From NCBI GenBank assembly GCA_030141605.1, contig JAQGDQ010001614.1, positions 7,501-32,489 of the forward strand: a DNA stretch of 24,989 bases, given 5' to 3'. The notes beneath the pieces are model-generated. The model made no database searches and was not told the origin of the DNA. It saw nothing but the letters and a program-made list of their open reading frames with translations. Position 1 is the stretch's first letter. Every line of letters starts with the position of its first letter. The translations under genes were made by a program, and so were the position numbers. This document shows positions 9,039-17,919 of this stretch, one piece after another. The DNA is from Tubiluchus corallicola (Eukaryota; Priapulida; Priapulimorpha; Priapulimorphida; Tubiluchidae).

Positions 9039-9806
9039 CAGTAAGTCGTGGCTTAACGTCGCTAATGTGTGCCATCATAATGCGACGTTAAGCGAGACGT
9101 CGTTAAACAAAGCCACAACTTCCATAGAAAGTAATGTAAAAGAATTGAGATACGTTCCAGAGGCAAAAATCAGTACTGCTTAAATCATATAAATTAAACG
9201 TTTAATGAGTTTTATTCACATTTCTACCGATTAATTTTTTCTGTTTGCTTGAAATCACCCATCTTTCTTGCCGCTGATTAGCTAGCAGGTTCTCATTCCT
9301 TAACATCAAAGACTCATGCAGGCAGTGGTTAAATAGTGCATTGAGAGAATTTCATGTAAATATCGGTTGCTATAGCAACAAGTTGTAGGCAAAGGTCCTT
9401 TGCATAAAGAATTAGTTTGCACCCAGGTGCTTGGTGGCATATAAACTTCAATTAGATCTCGTTGCTATAGCAACAGGTTGTAGGCAAAGGTCCTTTGCAT
9501 AAAGACTTGGTCTGTCAGCAGGGGCCTGGAAGCGTATAAATTGCAAATAGATCTCTCTTGATACGAATGACTAGCGTTAAATTTTAGCAGTCAGTTGGAA
9601 AGCAAAAACATAAATAATTGTACAGCTTTGCATTACTAGCGCATTTTTAGAACAGACTGAGGCAAAATTATGGTTTTATTATTCAAATTAGGTAAAGAAA
9701 AGTCTTTGATAAAAGCAAAAAAATTGTCGTTAGTAACGAAATGTGTCGTTAAGTGAGAGAAAGGTGTCAAATGTTCGGCATCGTTAAAACGAAACATCGC
9801 TAAATG
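9039..9806. mobile_element. Possible Tc1/mariner-pogo-like element, right end missing
   Basis: TA followed by CAGTAAGTCGTGGCTTAACG at 9037-9058, then GCGACGTTAAGCGAGACG, resembles the CAGTnnnnCTCGCTTAAC type of terminus. Related TCGTTAA and ATCGCTAAA phrases recur at 9725-9805. No matching right terminus and no transposase were found. The right side runs into a retroelement tail at about 9807. Confidence 0.3.
9366..9556. repeat. Two-unit 95-bp tandem duplication with X-box-like palindromes
   Basis: Each unit begins with the perfect palindrome GTTGCTATAGCAAC (9366-9379 and 9461-9474), followed by GTTGTAGGCAAAGGTCCTTT and GCATAAAGA, and ends near AATAGATCTC. The palindrome fits the X-box consensus bound by RFX proteins. 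The spacing is exactly 95 bp. Confidence 0.85.
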
Positions 9807-9965
9807 GGGATGATGATGATAAGTCTTTATTAGCCTCTCTTTGCAGGCAAAAATATCTGTACTAACATTATACAATTTTACATAGACACTATACAGAGTG
9901 AATTCTACAATTTTACATTTACGGATTCTGTAATTAGCTTTTCTAATTTGTACGTATAACATTTC
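9807..9965 (-). mobile_element. 3' end of a non-LTR-type retroelement
   Basis: On the minus strand the sequence ends GAGGCTAATAAAGACTTATC followed by ATC repeats, the usual 3' terminus of many LINE or SINE copies (AATAAA-like signal plus a simple tail). The upstream region (TGTAAAATTGTATAATG) has no ORF, so it is a 5'-truncated copy. Confidence 0.5.
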
Positions 9966-10254
9966 TTACAGTGATATTAAACAAGAAGTATTGAAGTGCG
10001 TGCTAAAATCAAGGTTATTAATGCAGCAAGTTTCTTGTGAAGTAACATAAAAATGCAGATAAACTGATATATCAAATTATTGAGAATGACAAATCCCAAA
10101 AAACTCTGAAACAGGCCGGGGTTTTTGGGGCCACCTAGGCCCCCTTGGAGCCAGCAATATTCTGACCGTAGAGAACCTCTAAGTGGACTTAAAATATCAA
10201 TTACCTTGTTTCATGCATAATTTAAAAAACCCAACTATCAAGGATACATGATAC

Positions 10255-10470
10255 CTAATTGTCTCAAAAACGCCTAAGTACTGGCCGCTCCTATGCAAAA
10301 GTATATATAAACTGTCTGCAATTGACTCAAATAACTCCGCACAATTGATTCTATATTTTTATACATAGAGATATACACGCGGTTACACTGATGTACGTGA
10401 TGTAAACAAAGTGACGGCCTGCCAACTAGCGGTCAGCTTGTGAAATAATGTACTGGGTCCGTAAAAAATT
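10255..10470. repeat. Dispersed repeat family D, copy 1
   Basis: GCAAAAGTATATATAAACTG, ATTGACTCAAATAACTCCGC and the block GGTTACACTGATG, GATGTAAACAAAGTGACGGC, CAACTAG and GGTCAGCT recur at 14195-14470. The first part also recurs at 11381-11600. Element class unknown. Confidence 0.75.
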
Positions 10471-10633
10471 TGTCAACGAATTTACTCGATTTACAAAAAT
10501 GGCACTAATCGTCTTCCAAGAACTCGGAATTCCGCGTATCCGCGGAAAATTCTCATCCCTGAAGGAAGTGCAAATGTGAAGGAAGTAGAAAAAACTTGGA
10601 ATGATCTTACTCTAGTAAAAACAGCGTACGCAC

Positions 10634-10743
10634 CTTCATCGTGTAAGGAATTTCTATTGACAACATTACTTCGTCTGCCGCAAGACAAGTTTGCCGATAT
10701 TTCACAAAAAAGTTCTGATCGATGGCGACTGACCGACGTCCAC
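10634..10743 (-). CDS. XDH: XDH exon i: FAD domain
   Basis: Thirty-six codons after a split Gly. RSVAIDQNFFVKYRQT and EVMLSIEIPYT match the family stretches (V)xxDxxFFxxYRxT and EvLlSIxIPyt, the junction of FAD subdomain and the C-terminal subdomain. The acceptor is CTTTTTTTAG; the donor is ATGAAG followed by GTGCGT. Phase 0 at the end joins directly to NEYFHAFKQ. Confidence 0.94.
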
Positions 10744-10933
10744 CTAAAAAAAGTTTACAATCAGTAAGACTCTTACCTGTTTGTGAAGTACCTTCGTTTA
10801 GAGAATTTAGACAGAGTAATGAAATTAATGTAGGAAGGTTAAGAAAGCTATTTAAAAATAAATTACAGGAGGCAGCACTTAATAGACTTACTTTGCGATG
10901 GAAGTGTTTTGACCCAATTAACCGACTGAATCT

Positions 10934-11200
10934 ATTGTAATTGTAATTGTAATTTATTATCACTTCAGCACGTATTTTTACATTACAATTTGCATTATTA
11001 TCTTTATAACTATTATGTCCTATAACTAGAAAATCAAATATAGTTACAATAATTGTAACAGAACTACATTAGTATACTATAGCATGATATAGTTAGGGGA
11101 AAAATTCCAAATATAATTACAAAAATTTAACAGAAGTGTACTAACATAGTTACTAAACTACATAATAGTTTATCAACAAGAAATAGATGCTGCATGGTGG
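10934..11200 (-). mobile_element. Possible retroelement 3' tail (ATTACA repeats)
   Basis: Read on the minus strand, ACGTGCTGAAGTGATAATAA is followed by a short tandem of ATTACA, resembling the 3' end of a truncated non-LTR element. The upstream AT-rich 250 bp lacks coding potential. No target-site duplication was identified. Confidence 0.35.
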
Positions 11201-11380
11201 TCAAGAAGCAAAGCTCGTAAGATCATCGTGAAAAGTGAAAAAAAAACGACGATTATCGGCTAGGTGTAGCATTACTAAGTATGAATAATCAATGTAATAT
11301 GCACTGCAAAGTCTTTCAATGAATTTTAATAATAAAGTAATCAATAAATTCCTTTGTAGATACAGCAGGCGCCGCATAAT

Positions 11381-11600
11381 AGACTCATGGTTAATATACT
11401 CAATCGCTTAATTGACTCAAACACGCCTGGTACGGGCCGCTTCTATTCAAATGTACATAAAAACTGTCGGTAATTGACTCAAATAACTCCGCACAATTGA
11501 CTCAATATATTTGCTTCAATATATTTGCTTCAATAAGACCCTTTCGTGTGACTAATCAGCTTTTATGACTTTTATATCATCTCAATTGGCTTTTGTCCTA
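11381..11600. repeat. Dispersed repeat family D, copy 2
   Basis: Shares AATTGACTCAAATAACTCCG and CACAATTGA with copy 1, and AATAAGA, TTGTGTGAC-like and AGCTTTTA phrases with copy 3. A 14-bp phrase ATATTTGCTTCAAT is doubled at about 11507-11535. Confidence 0.7.
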
Positions 11601-12145
11601 TAATATACATAGAAACAATCATGTTAAGTACCGTTTTGTTTGTAAGCAAGAACGTTTATCATACGCTAATATGCTAACCTAATGGTTTGCTTTGACCCGC
11701 CCGTCCACTGCAATTAACCTTGTTACTCAAGAATTCCTGGAAGCTAAACATTTAATCACTTGCTTAGCAGTTTTCTTTTGAAGTTCTGACTATCTTTGCC
11801 AGAAAGTTCAATCAGTTTGCCGTTGCTGTTATGCCAGAGATGCAGGTACAGTAAGTACGTCACAATAGCAAGCGGGAGGTTAGGCAAAACTACGAACGAA
11901 GCTATTTGCGGAGAAACACGGGCACCACCTGGAGTTTAAGCACATCAAACACTAAGTATTTTACGAGAATTTATGCAAAACACAACAACAATTTCATTAA
12001 AAACCTTTGCTGTGCATAGTAAGCTGGCGACTCGTACTTCTATAAAATTAATACTATACCCATTTACCAGACGTTTTTGAGTAAATTAGGTAACTGATTC
12101 TATTAACGTGAACCTAATAAACGACGTCTACTGTATATACATTAC
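11601..12145. other. Intronic sequence, nothing recognised
   Basis: This part of the intron between exons h and i contains no ORF, repeat or RNA gene that could be recognised on either strand. Confidence 0.5.
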
Positions 12146-12239
12146 CTAGAGACGCTACAGTTATTACACATCCGGCTGCCTGCCATATTTGATTCAAGTC
12201 GGATATAGGACTAGCAGTCATAATGTTTCCACCGATACA
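12146..12239 (-). CDS. XDH: XDH exon h: FAD-binding motif exon
   Basis: Thirty-one codons plus one base. CIGGNIMTASPISDLN is the strongly conserved second FAD contact of the family. The residue before GGN context is Cys-Ile instead of the usual Ser-Val/Leu, and the residue after SDLN is Gln instead of the usual Pro; both are mild departures. The acceptor is a T-rich TTTTTTTAG, the donor is CTAG followed by GTAATG. Confidence 0.93.
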
Positions 12240-12460
12240 CTAAAAAAAGAGAAGAAATACATTAAAATGTCAATGTGCGTCTTTAGATCTCGACATGTTT
12301 GCGAACATTGGGAAAACTTGGCGGACATCTTGCGATACTTTTGAGAACGTTGCAACGACTTGGCGACTATTTTTCGATCACTTTGCGACATCTGCCGAAC
12401 CTCGGTTGACTCGCACTTTTTCTTCGAAAATTCCTGAAACTGTCGTGAAATGACATTTGC

Positions 12461-12788
12461 CATGTCGCATAAGTGTCACTTTGCCATGTCGTATGAGCGT
12501 CACTTTGCCATGTCGTATGAGCGTCACTTTGCCATGTCGTACAAGTGTCACTTTGCCATGTCACATAAGCGTCACTTTACCATGTCGTATAAGCGTCACT
12601 TTGCCATGTCGTAGCGTCACTTTGCCATGTCGTATAAGCGTCACTTTGCCATGTCGTATAAGTGTCACTTTGCCATGTTGTACAAGTGTCACTTTGCCAT
12701 GTCACATAAGCGTCACTTTACCATGTCACATAAGCGTCACTTTACCATGTCACATAAGTGTCACTTTGCCATGTCGTATAAGTGTAAC
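12461..12788. repeat. 24-bp tandem array (about 14 units)
   Basis: Units read CATGTCGTATAAGCGTCACT followed by TTGC, with CGCATAAGT, CACATAAGC and CGTACAAGT variants and one unit with a 3-base deletion. Because 24 and 21 are multiples of three, an apparent plus-strand ORF of eight-residue repeats stays open; it has no sign of being a gene. Confidence 0.95.
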
Positions 12789-12869
12789 AGCTAGCCAGAA
12801 CCTTACCTAGTTCATTTTTCTTCTTTCCTGCTAGCAAATCACTCTACGCACAGACTATTGCATAGTTAA

Positions 12870-13270
12870 GTAAAGTCCATGTAAAACAACTGAAGTTACC
12901 GAACAGACAGCTTTGCTTTACCTACATGTCACGTGACGGTTGTAGTGAAAATGCGACGTTTGAATACGCTTAACCTTTAACCTACAGCAACTGTGCGTAA
13001 AGTAAGTTAAGTAAAGTCCATGTAAAACAACTGAAGTTATCGAACAGACAGCTTTGCTTTACCTACATGTCACGTGACGGTTGTAGTGAAGATGCGATGT
13101 TTGAATACGCTTAACCTTTAACCTATAGCAACTGTGCGTAAAGTAAGTCAAGTCCAGGTAAAACAACTGAAATTATCGAACAGACGGCTTTGCTTTACCT
13201 ACATGTCACGTGACAGTTGTAGTGAAGATGCGACGTTTGAATACACTTAACCTTTAACCTACAGCAACAG
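12870..13270. repeat. Three-unit array of about 140 bp with E-box palindromes
   Basis: Units start near 12870, 13011 and 13147 with AGTCCATGTAAAACAACTGA and contain CAGACAGCTTTGCTTTACCT, the palindrome GTCACGTGAC (12928-12937, 13069-13078, 13205-13214) and CGCTTAACCTTTAACCTA. GTCACGTGAC is a full E-box of the type bound by bHLH-zip factors. The array ends about 100 bp before exon g's donor in plus coordinates. Confidence 0.92.
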
Positions 13271-13370
13271 AGCGTGTGAACAACGAAACCGTGAAAAGAT
13301 TTATTATATCGCTTTTAAAGTTTTAAGCTGGATGAAAACGCGATCAAAGTTTTTACTCCTCAGCACTTAC

Positions 13371-13447
13371 CGCGACATTCCGAATTTGTGGACCAGCAAA
13401 GAGACTGAGCATCTGTAAAATTGCTTGGAATATTCTGGTCTTATATT
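13371..13447 (-). CDS. XDH: XDH exon g: FAD domain, short exon
   Basis: A 77-bp exon of 25 codons after a split Glu codon. It reads YKTRIFQAILQMLSLFAGPQ and then IRNVA, matching the conserved KTRxF...WFAGxQIRNVA segment. The acceptor is TTTTTTGCAG. An alternative acceptor 35 bases inside the exon (TTTACAG before ATGCTC) would lose the conserved KTRIF and break the phase, so the longer form is chosen. The donor is GCG followed by GTAAGT, phase 0. Confidence 0.92.
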
Positions 13448-13758
13448 CTGCAAAAAACGAAATTGAATTTAAAAAATAATTTTTTAGTGTTTGCCATCAG
13501 ACTTGCCACATTTAAATTAACTTATAAATTTGCTTCAGTCATAGTAAATATTTTTGTTAACAAAAATGTCAGTATTTTTACTTTTTACAAATACGATTAC
13601 CCAACAGGCTAATTAATTTATAAATTACAAATTTCAAATTATATTAAGCAGTCAGTCGAAGGGCCAGTTCACACTAGCATATTGTCTTGATTAGACCAGG
13701 TGTGAACCAAAACTAAAAAGTGGGGGATTATCCTCATTTGTAAGATATTATCAAATTA

Positions 13759-13793
13759 TCTCGCAAAACATTTTCCACCTTGGAAAGAGTGAC
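13759..13793 (-). pseudogene. Relic copy of part of XDH exon f
   Basis: Thirty-two of 35 bases match 13858-13892 inside exon f at an offset of 99 bp, and the translation would read TLSKVENVLRD against TLTKLENVLRD. It lies just downstream of exon f's donor, preceded by an acceptor-like TTTTTCTAATGCAG. Including it would break the conserved EPEYKTRIF junction, so it is not in the gene model. Confidence 0.75.
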
Positions 13794-13837
13794 ACGGGGC
13801 GTAAGTTTACGGCTACCTGCATTAGAAAAATAAATAC

Positions 13838-14005
13838 CTGGTTCTCTTTTCACGACATCTCGTAAAACATTTTCCAACTTGGTAAGAGTGACGGCAGCTC
13901 CCACAACTATCCCAGCATCAGTAAATTCGACGTTGGTCAATTCTTCAAGATGACCAACGGCAACTAAGATTGGATAGTGGCAATCCTTGAGTTTTACTTC
14001 CAAAC
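13838..14005 (-). CDS. XDH: XDH exon f: FAD domain
   Basis: Fifty-five codons. LEVKLKDCHYPILVAVGHL continues the FAD domain after the TEIG motif, and GIVVGAAVTLTKLE matches the family stretch (I)xxGAAxxLSxxE. The acceptor is CTGTCTGTAG, the donor is CCAG followed by GTATTT, phase 1. A near copy of 35 bases of this exon, encoding TLTKLENVLRD-like sequence, lies 99 bp further downstream in the next intron (13759-13793) and is not part of the mRNA model. Confidence 0.95.
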
Positions 14006-14194
14006 CTACAGACAGCAAAACTTAATTAAAGGAAAAAGTACAGTTTTTTCACCTCACTTTACGATTGCTCATTTATTAATGAAGCTACACTCATATCTCG
14101 GTTTGCCGGACAAAAGTGGGAAGACTGGGAAGACGTTGGTCCGAATTTGCCGATTGTCCGTGTTTACCGATACTAAGCTAATCCAGTAGGTGCC

Positions 14195-14470
14195 ATGTAT
14201 TAGACTCACAGTAATGTAGAATCAATGTATAGTCTTAAAAATGTCCTATACAAAAGTATATAAAAACTGTTAGCATTTGACTCTAATAACTTCTCGCTGA
14301 CTTCATATATTCATTTCTGCATGTACTTAAATAAGATACTTTTGTGTGACCAATGAGCTTTTACTATTTTTATGTTGCTTTACTTGGTTACACGTTGCTT
14401 GGTTACACTGATGTAAACAATGTGACGGCCCGTCAACTAGAGGTCAGCTCGCGAAAAAAAATGGACCGTG
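14195..14470. repeat. Dispersed repeat family D, copy 3 (longest)
   Basis: Contains both the AAAAGTATATAAAAACTG part and the GGTTACACTGATGTAAACAA, TGTGACGGCCCGTCAACTAG and AGGTCAGCT part, joined by AATAAGATACTTTTGTGTGA, thereby linking copies 1 and 2 into one family. Confidence 0.7.
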
Positions 14471-14747
14471 TTCGTAGTATGCAGGAGTTTTTTAACGGTT
14501 CAGATTTTGTCTGATTCGTCTGGTCTGGCAACCCGAGGTCTGACAAGCTGAGACGTGAGTACAATTAAATAATGACTACACAAAGATTTAGATGCCAATA
14601 TTCAATGTGAAGCTTTTGTCAAATTATAATGTACAGCACAGTAAACGAACAAACTAAAATTAACAACAGACTGCAGCTGCTGCTATTTCAACCTTGCAGT
14701 GTTAAGTCAACTGTGAATTGTAAGTCTTTCTTCTACGTTGCTCATAT

Positions 14748-15005
14748 TTGTCACTGCCACTGTCCCTGTCACTGCCACTGTCCCTGTCACTGTCCCTGTC
14801 ACTGTCCCTGTCACTGCCACTGTCCTTGTTACTGCCACTGTCCCTGTCACTGCCATTGTCTTTGTCATTGCCACTATTAATATTGTTGTTGTCGTTATTG
14901 TATTGTTGTTGTTGTTCCTGCCATTGCTGTTATTACTTTGCTATTATTGTTGTTGTTGTTGTTGTTGCTGCTGCTGTTGGTGTTGTTGTTGTTGTTGTTG
15001 TTGTT
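14748..15005. repeat. Hexamer (CACTGY/CCCTGT) and GTT/GCT triplet tract
   Basis: First about 125 bp of TGTCACTGCCACTGTCCC-type units, then GTT, GCT and GTC triplets up to the start of the retrotransposon. The reading frame of the retrotransposon stays open through it, giving a false N-terminal extension of Val, Leu and Cys runs. Confidence 0.95.
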
Positions 15006-15022
15006 CCCATTTCAACTTCGAA

Positions 15023-17158
15023 ATGAGAAATATCGATCCTCCAACTGATGTCGATGATATGAACTCTAGCGTTGAGAATCTAAATTCTCTCATTAGGAAC
15101 ATTCTAAAGAATTGTCGTACCGAACCGAATGATACCCCAGACCACCAGGCTATACCAGATAGATGGAATAACCTGCTCCAAAACAATGACCCCCAAGGAA
15201 TTTGGAAAGCCATCAACTGGAATGGTGACCTTAGTTCTGAAAAGAATATTGAAGCTCCGTCTAATGAAGACTTTAAGACCCATTTCGAGGACTTGCTGAA
15301 CCCGGATAGAATCGATTCGCTGGATCTGTTGTCACAGTGTGCGGGTCCTTCAATTCCAGTTACCGATAATTTGATATCCTTTGATGAGATAGAAGCTGCT
15401 GTAATGTCATGCGATAATAAAAGTAGTGGAGGTCCATCTGGTATTTCTGGTGGTATTTTAAAGTTCTTGCCAGAGTGTTGGTTATCCTACCTGTGCTTGC
15501 TGTTCAATTTTATATTTGTATCTCGAACTTTCCCACGTTCATGGTGCTTAAACAGACTTGTGACTATTTTCAAGAAAGGTAGTCGAATGTCTTGTGATAA
15601 TTACAGAGGAATTTCTATAATGGACTCAATTGCCAAGGTTTATGATAGGATCCTGTGTAGACGCCTTAATATGTGGTTTTCACCCGACAGGGAACAAACA
15701 GGTGCTCAGAAAGGTCGAAGTTGCACTGAATGGATCGTTACTCTCAGATTATTGATGGATTATGCCCTATTTCGGAAAGTTAAACTGTTTGTGCTGTTCG
15801 TTGACTTTTCCAAGGCATATGATCGTGTCCCCAGGCACGGTCTCATAGTCTCGCTTAAAGCTCTTGGATGCGGTATCATTATGCTTTGTGCAGTTGCTGC
15901 CTTGTACAGTAATACACAATTAGTATTAGGAGCAGCTATAATAAGTTTAACCTTAGGTGTTAAACAAGGATCCCCTTCCTCGTGCTTTCTGTTCACACTC
16001 TACGTTAATAAACTTATAAGAAACCTCAAGGAAAAGTGCAGACCAGACGGTTTTCTAGGGATGTTTCACTGTTTGTTATTGATGGATGATACTATTATCC
16101 TATCGATGACCAGAGAAGGACTTCTGGAAAAGATAGGCATCCTTGAAGAATTTTGTCGTGAGTCAGGAATGGTAATTAACGAATCTAAAACCAAATTTAT
16201 GGTTATTAACGGTAACGAAAGGGATAAAAGGGTTATCGTCCGCGAGAACATAGTAATTAGGATATGTGAGTATTACGTTTATCTCGGATCTGTGTTCAGT
16301 GCTTCAGGAAAGTTACAGCCCTCACTGGAAAAACATTGCGAAGAAAAGTTTACCCATGTTCTTAAATATGTATCATTTGTGAACAAAAACTCACTATTCC
16401 CATTCTGGGTTAAGAAAAAAGTGATGGACGCGGCCCTGCTATCATCTATTTTCTACAGCTGTGAATCTTGGTTGACTGGCAATCTTAAACCGATAAATGT
16501 GATGTACAATTCTGTGATTAAAGCATTGCTTGGCGTCAGGAAGACAACCGCTAATAACTTATGTTTAGTCGAGCTAGGATTACCTTCTACCAAAGCGTAC
16601 GTTCAAAACGTGCAATCAAAGTTCTTTAGACGGATAATCGAATCGAGAGCCAACGAGGCCGACGACCCATTTTCAATAGTATGGAATTTGTGCTCAGAAG
16701 CGAACACACCATGTGTACAATATGTGAAAGCTATCCTTCGTAAAACGGATATTATCTCCGACGACCTCGTGAACACAAAACAACATATCAGGGATTCCGA
16801 GAGAACTAAACTGTGCACCTATCTCTATCTGAATCCCGAACTATCTGTCAGTGCAGCGTATAGTGTTAAAGTAAATGAGCTCCACGGGATTAAAACATCT
16901 CGGTTATGCCTCTCCTCACATAACCTAGCTATTGAGACTGGAAGATGGGCAAGGATAAAAAGAGAGGACAGGCTATGCTCCTGTTCTGGCTTAAACATTC
17001 AAACAGAAGAGCATGTTATCTGTTTTTGTCCACTTACTAATCACCTTCGTGAAGATAACACTGAACTGAGCTTCAACGTTTTGCATGAATTTTTCAATGG
17101 AAACCCAATGTTATATTGTGAATTTGTAAATAACTGTTTAGCGATTTTTGGACAGTAA
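15023..17158 (+). CDS. LINE reverse transcriptase ORF, 711 aa
   Basis: Non-LTR reverse transcriptase that would copy the element's RNA at a nicked target. Visible: NYRGISIMDSIAKVYDRIL (fingers), motif A FVDFSKAYDRVPR with Asp about residue 261, motif B GVKQGSPSSCFLF, motif C LLMDDT with the Asp pair at residues 355-356, then GMVINESKTKFMVING and YVYLGSVFSASG (thumb side). The C-terminal end has a knuckle-like RLCSC...EEHVICFCPL (Cys-Cys-His-Cys). There is no stop or frameshift in 711 codons. Met at 15023 is the first after the triplet tract; the true start could be lost because the endonuclease domain is missing. The clade is not assigned. Confidence 0.9.
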   Translation: MRNIDPPTDVDDMNSSVENLNSLIRNILKNCRTEPNDTPDHQAIPDRWNNLLQNNDPQGIWKAINWNGDLSSEKNIEAPSNEDFKTHFEDLLNPDRIDSLDLLSQCAGPSIPVTDNLISFDEIEAAVMSCDNKSSGGPSGISGGILKFLPECWLSYLCLLFNFIFVSRTFPRSWCLNRLVTIFKKGSRMSCDNYRGISIMDSIAKVYDRILCRRLNMWFSPDREQTGAQKGRSCTEWIVTLRLLMDYALFRKVKLFVLFVDFSKAYDRVPRHGLIVSLKALGCGIIMLCAVAALYSNTQLVLGAAIISLTLGVKQGSPSSCFLFTLYVNKLIRNLKEKCRPDGFLGMFHCLLLMDDTIILSMTREGLLEKIGILEEFCRESGMVINESKTKFMVINGNERDKRVIVRENIVIRICEYYVYLGSVFSASGKLQPSLEKHCEEKFTHVLKYVSFVNKNSLFPFWVKKKVMDAALLSSIFYSCESWLTGNLKPINVMYNSVIKALLGVRKTTANNLCLVELGLPSTKAYVQNVQSKFFRRIIESRANEADDPFSIVWNLCSEANTPCVQYVKAILRKTDIISDDLVNTKQHIRDSERTKLCTYLYLNPELSVSAAYSVKVNELHGIKTSRLCLSSHNLAIETGRWARIKREDRLCSCSGLNIQTEEHVICFCPLTNHLREDNTELSFNVLHEFFNGNPMLYCEFVNNCLAIFGQ

Positions 17159-17244
17159 TGATCATGTTAGGCGATAATAAGTGTGTAGTGAGAATGTGTA
17201 AATAATTCTTCAGTTATTTTTTTTTGACAGTAATGATCATGTTA
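17151..17244 (+). repeat. Short direct repeat around the LINE stop codon
   Basis: GACAGTAATGATCATGTTA occurs at 17151-17169, covering the ORF's stop, and again at 17226-17244, 75 bp downstream in the 3' UTR. Confidence 0.9.
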
Positions 17245-17340
17245 TATGATCAAAAGTCCTTTTTTTGTAATGATCTATGGACTGAACCAAATGTTCGACT
17301 ATCTCTTAATCAGTCAATAAACATATATATATATATATAT

Positions 17341-17905
17341 AGCTATTACTGCTGCTGCTGCTGTTGTTGTTGTTGTAGTCATTGTTGTTTTTCTTGTTGC
17401 TGTTGTTGAGTTACTGCTGTTAAAGTTATTGCTGTTGCTGCTCACGTTGCTGTTGTTGTCATTGCTGCTATTGTCATTGTCGTTGTTGTTGTTGTTGTTG
17501 TTGTTGTTGTAGCTATTACTGCTGCTTTTATTGTGCTACAGCTGCTACTGTTATTACTGCTGCTGCTGCTGTTGTTGTTGTTGTCATTGTTGTTGATGCT
17601 GTTGCTTTTCTTATTGTTGTTGTTGCTGTTGTTGTGTTACTGCTGCTGCTGTTGTTGTTGTTGATGCTGTTGTTTTTCTTGTTGCTGTTGTTGTGTTACT
17701 GCTGCTACTGTTATTGTCGTTGTTGTTGTGTTACTGCTGCTACTGTTATTGTCGTTGTTGTTGTGTTACTGCTGCTACTGTTATTGTCGTTGTTGTTGTT
17801 GTAGCTATTACTGCTGCTGCTGCTGTTATTGTGCTACTGCTGCTACTGTTATTGCTGTTGCCGCTGATGTTGCTGTCGTCGTCGTCATCGTCGTTGTGGT
17901 TGGTC
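17341..17905. repeat. GTT/GCT/GTC trinucleotide-rich tract
   Basis: Long imperfect triplet array downstream of the LINE, with internal 35-bp duplications (GTGTTACTGCTGCTACTG followed by TTATTGTCG) and recurring TTGTAGCTATTACTGCTGC. It stops about 15 bp before the donor of exon e at 17918-17919. Apparent ORFs of Cys, Leu or Val runs are by-products. Confidence 0.95.
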
Positions 17906-17919
17906 TTGTTTGTACTTAC

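Larger units (their letters stand above)
15006..17340 (+). mobile_element. Non-LTR retrotransposon (LINE), 5'-truncated, antisense to XDH
   Basis: It begins directly after the triplet tract, contains one intact reverse transcriptase ORF (15023-17158), a short 3' UTR with AATAAA at 17316-17321 and an AT-dinucleotide tail (17321-17340). The upstream endonuclease region expected in this type of element is absent, so it is probably 5'-truncated. Triplet repeats resume immediately after the tail. Antisense orientation to the host gene is the usual tolerated arrangement in introns. Confidence 0.9.

Noticed and set aside
10722-10940. A 72-codon plus-strand frame
   Set aside because: It begins antisense to XDH exon i and then runs through intron. 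No family similarity was recognised, and the adjacent retroelement tail points the other way.
12457-12810. A 117-codon plus-strand frame of eight-residue repeats
   Set aside because: Open only because the 24-bp unit and its one 21-bp variant are multiples of three; it lies in an XDH intron.
13371-13412. Exon g as a shorter exon starting ATGCTC
   Set aside because: It would omit the conserved KTRIF stretch and would not fit the phase left by exon f.
14738-15022. N-terminal Val/Leu/Cys-rich extension of the LINE ORF
   Set aside because: It is translated microsatellite. The first Met after the tract is at 15023, and the hydrophobic run should not be read as a signal peptide or membrane segment.
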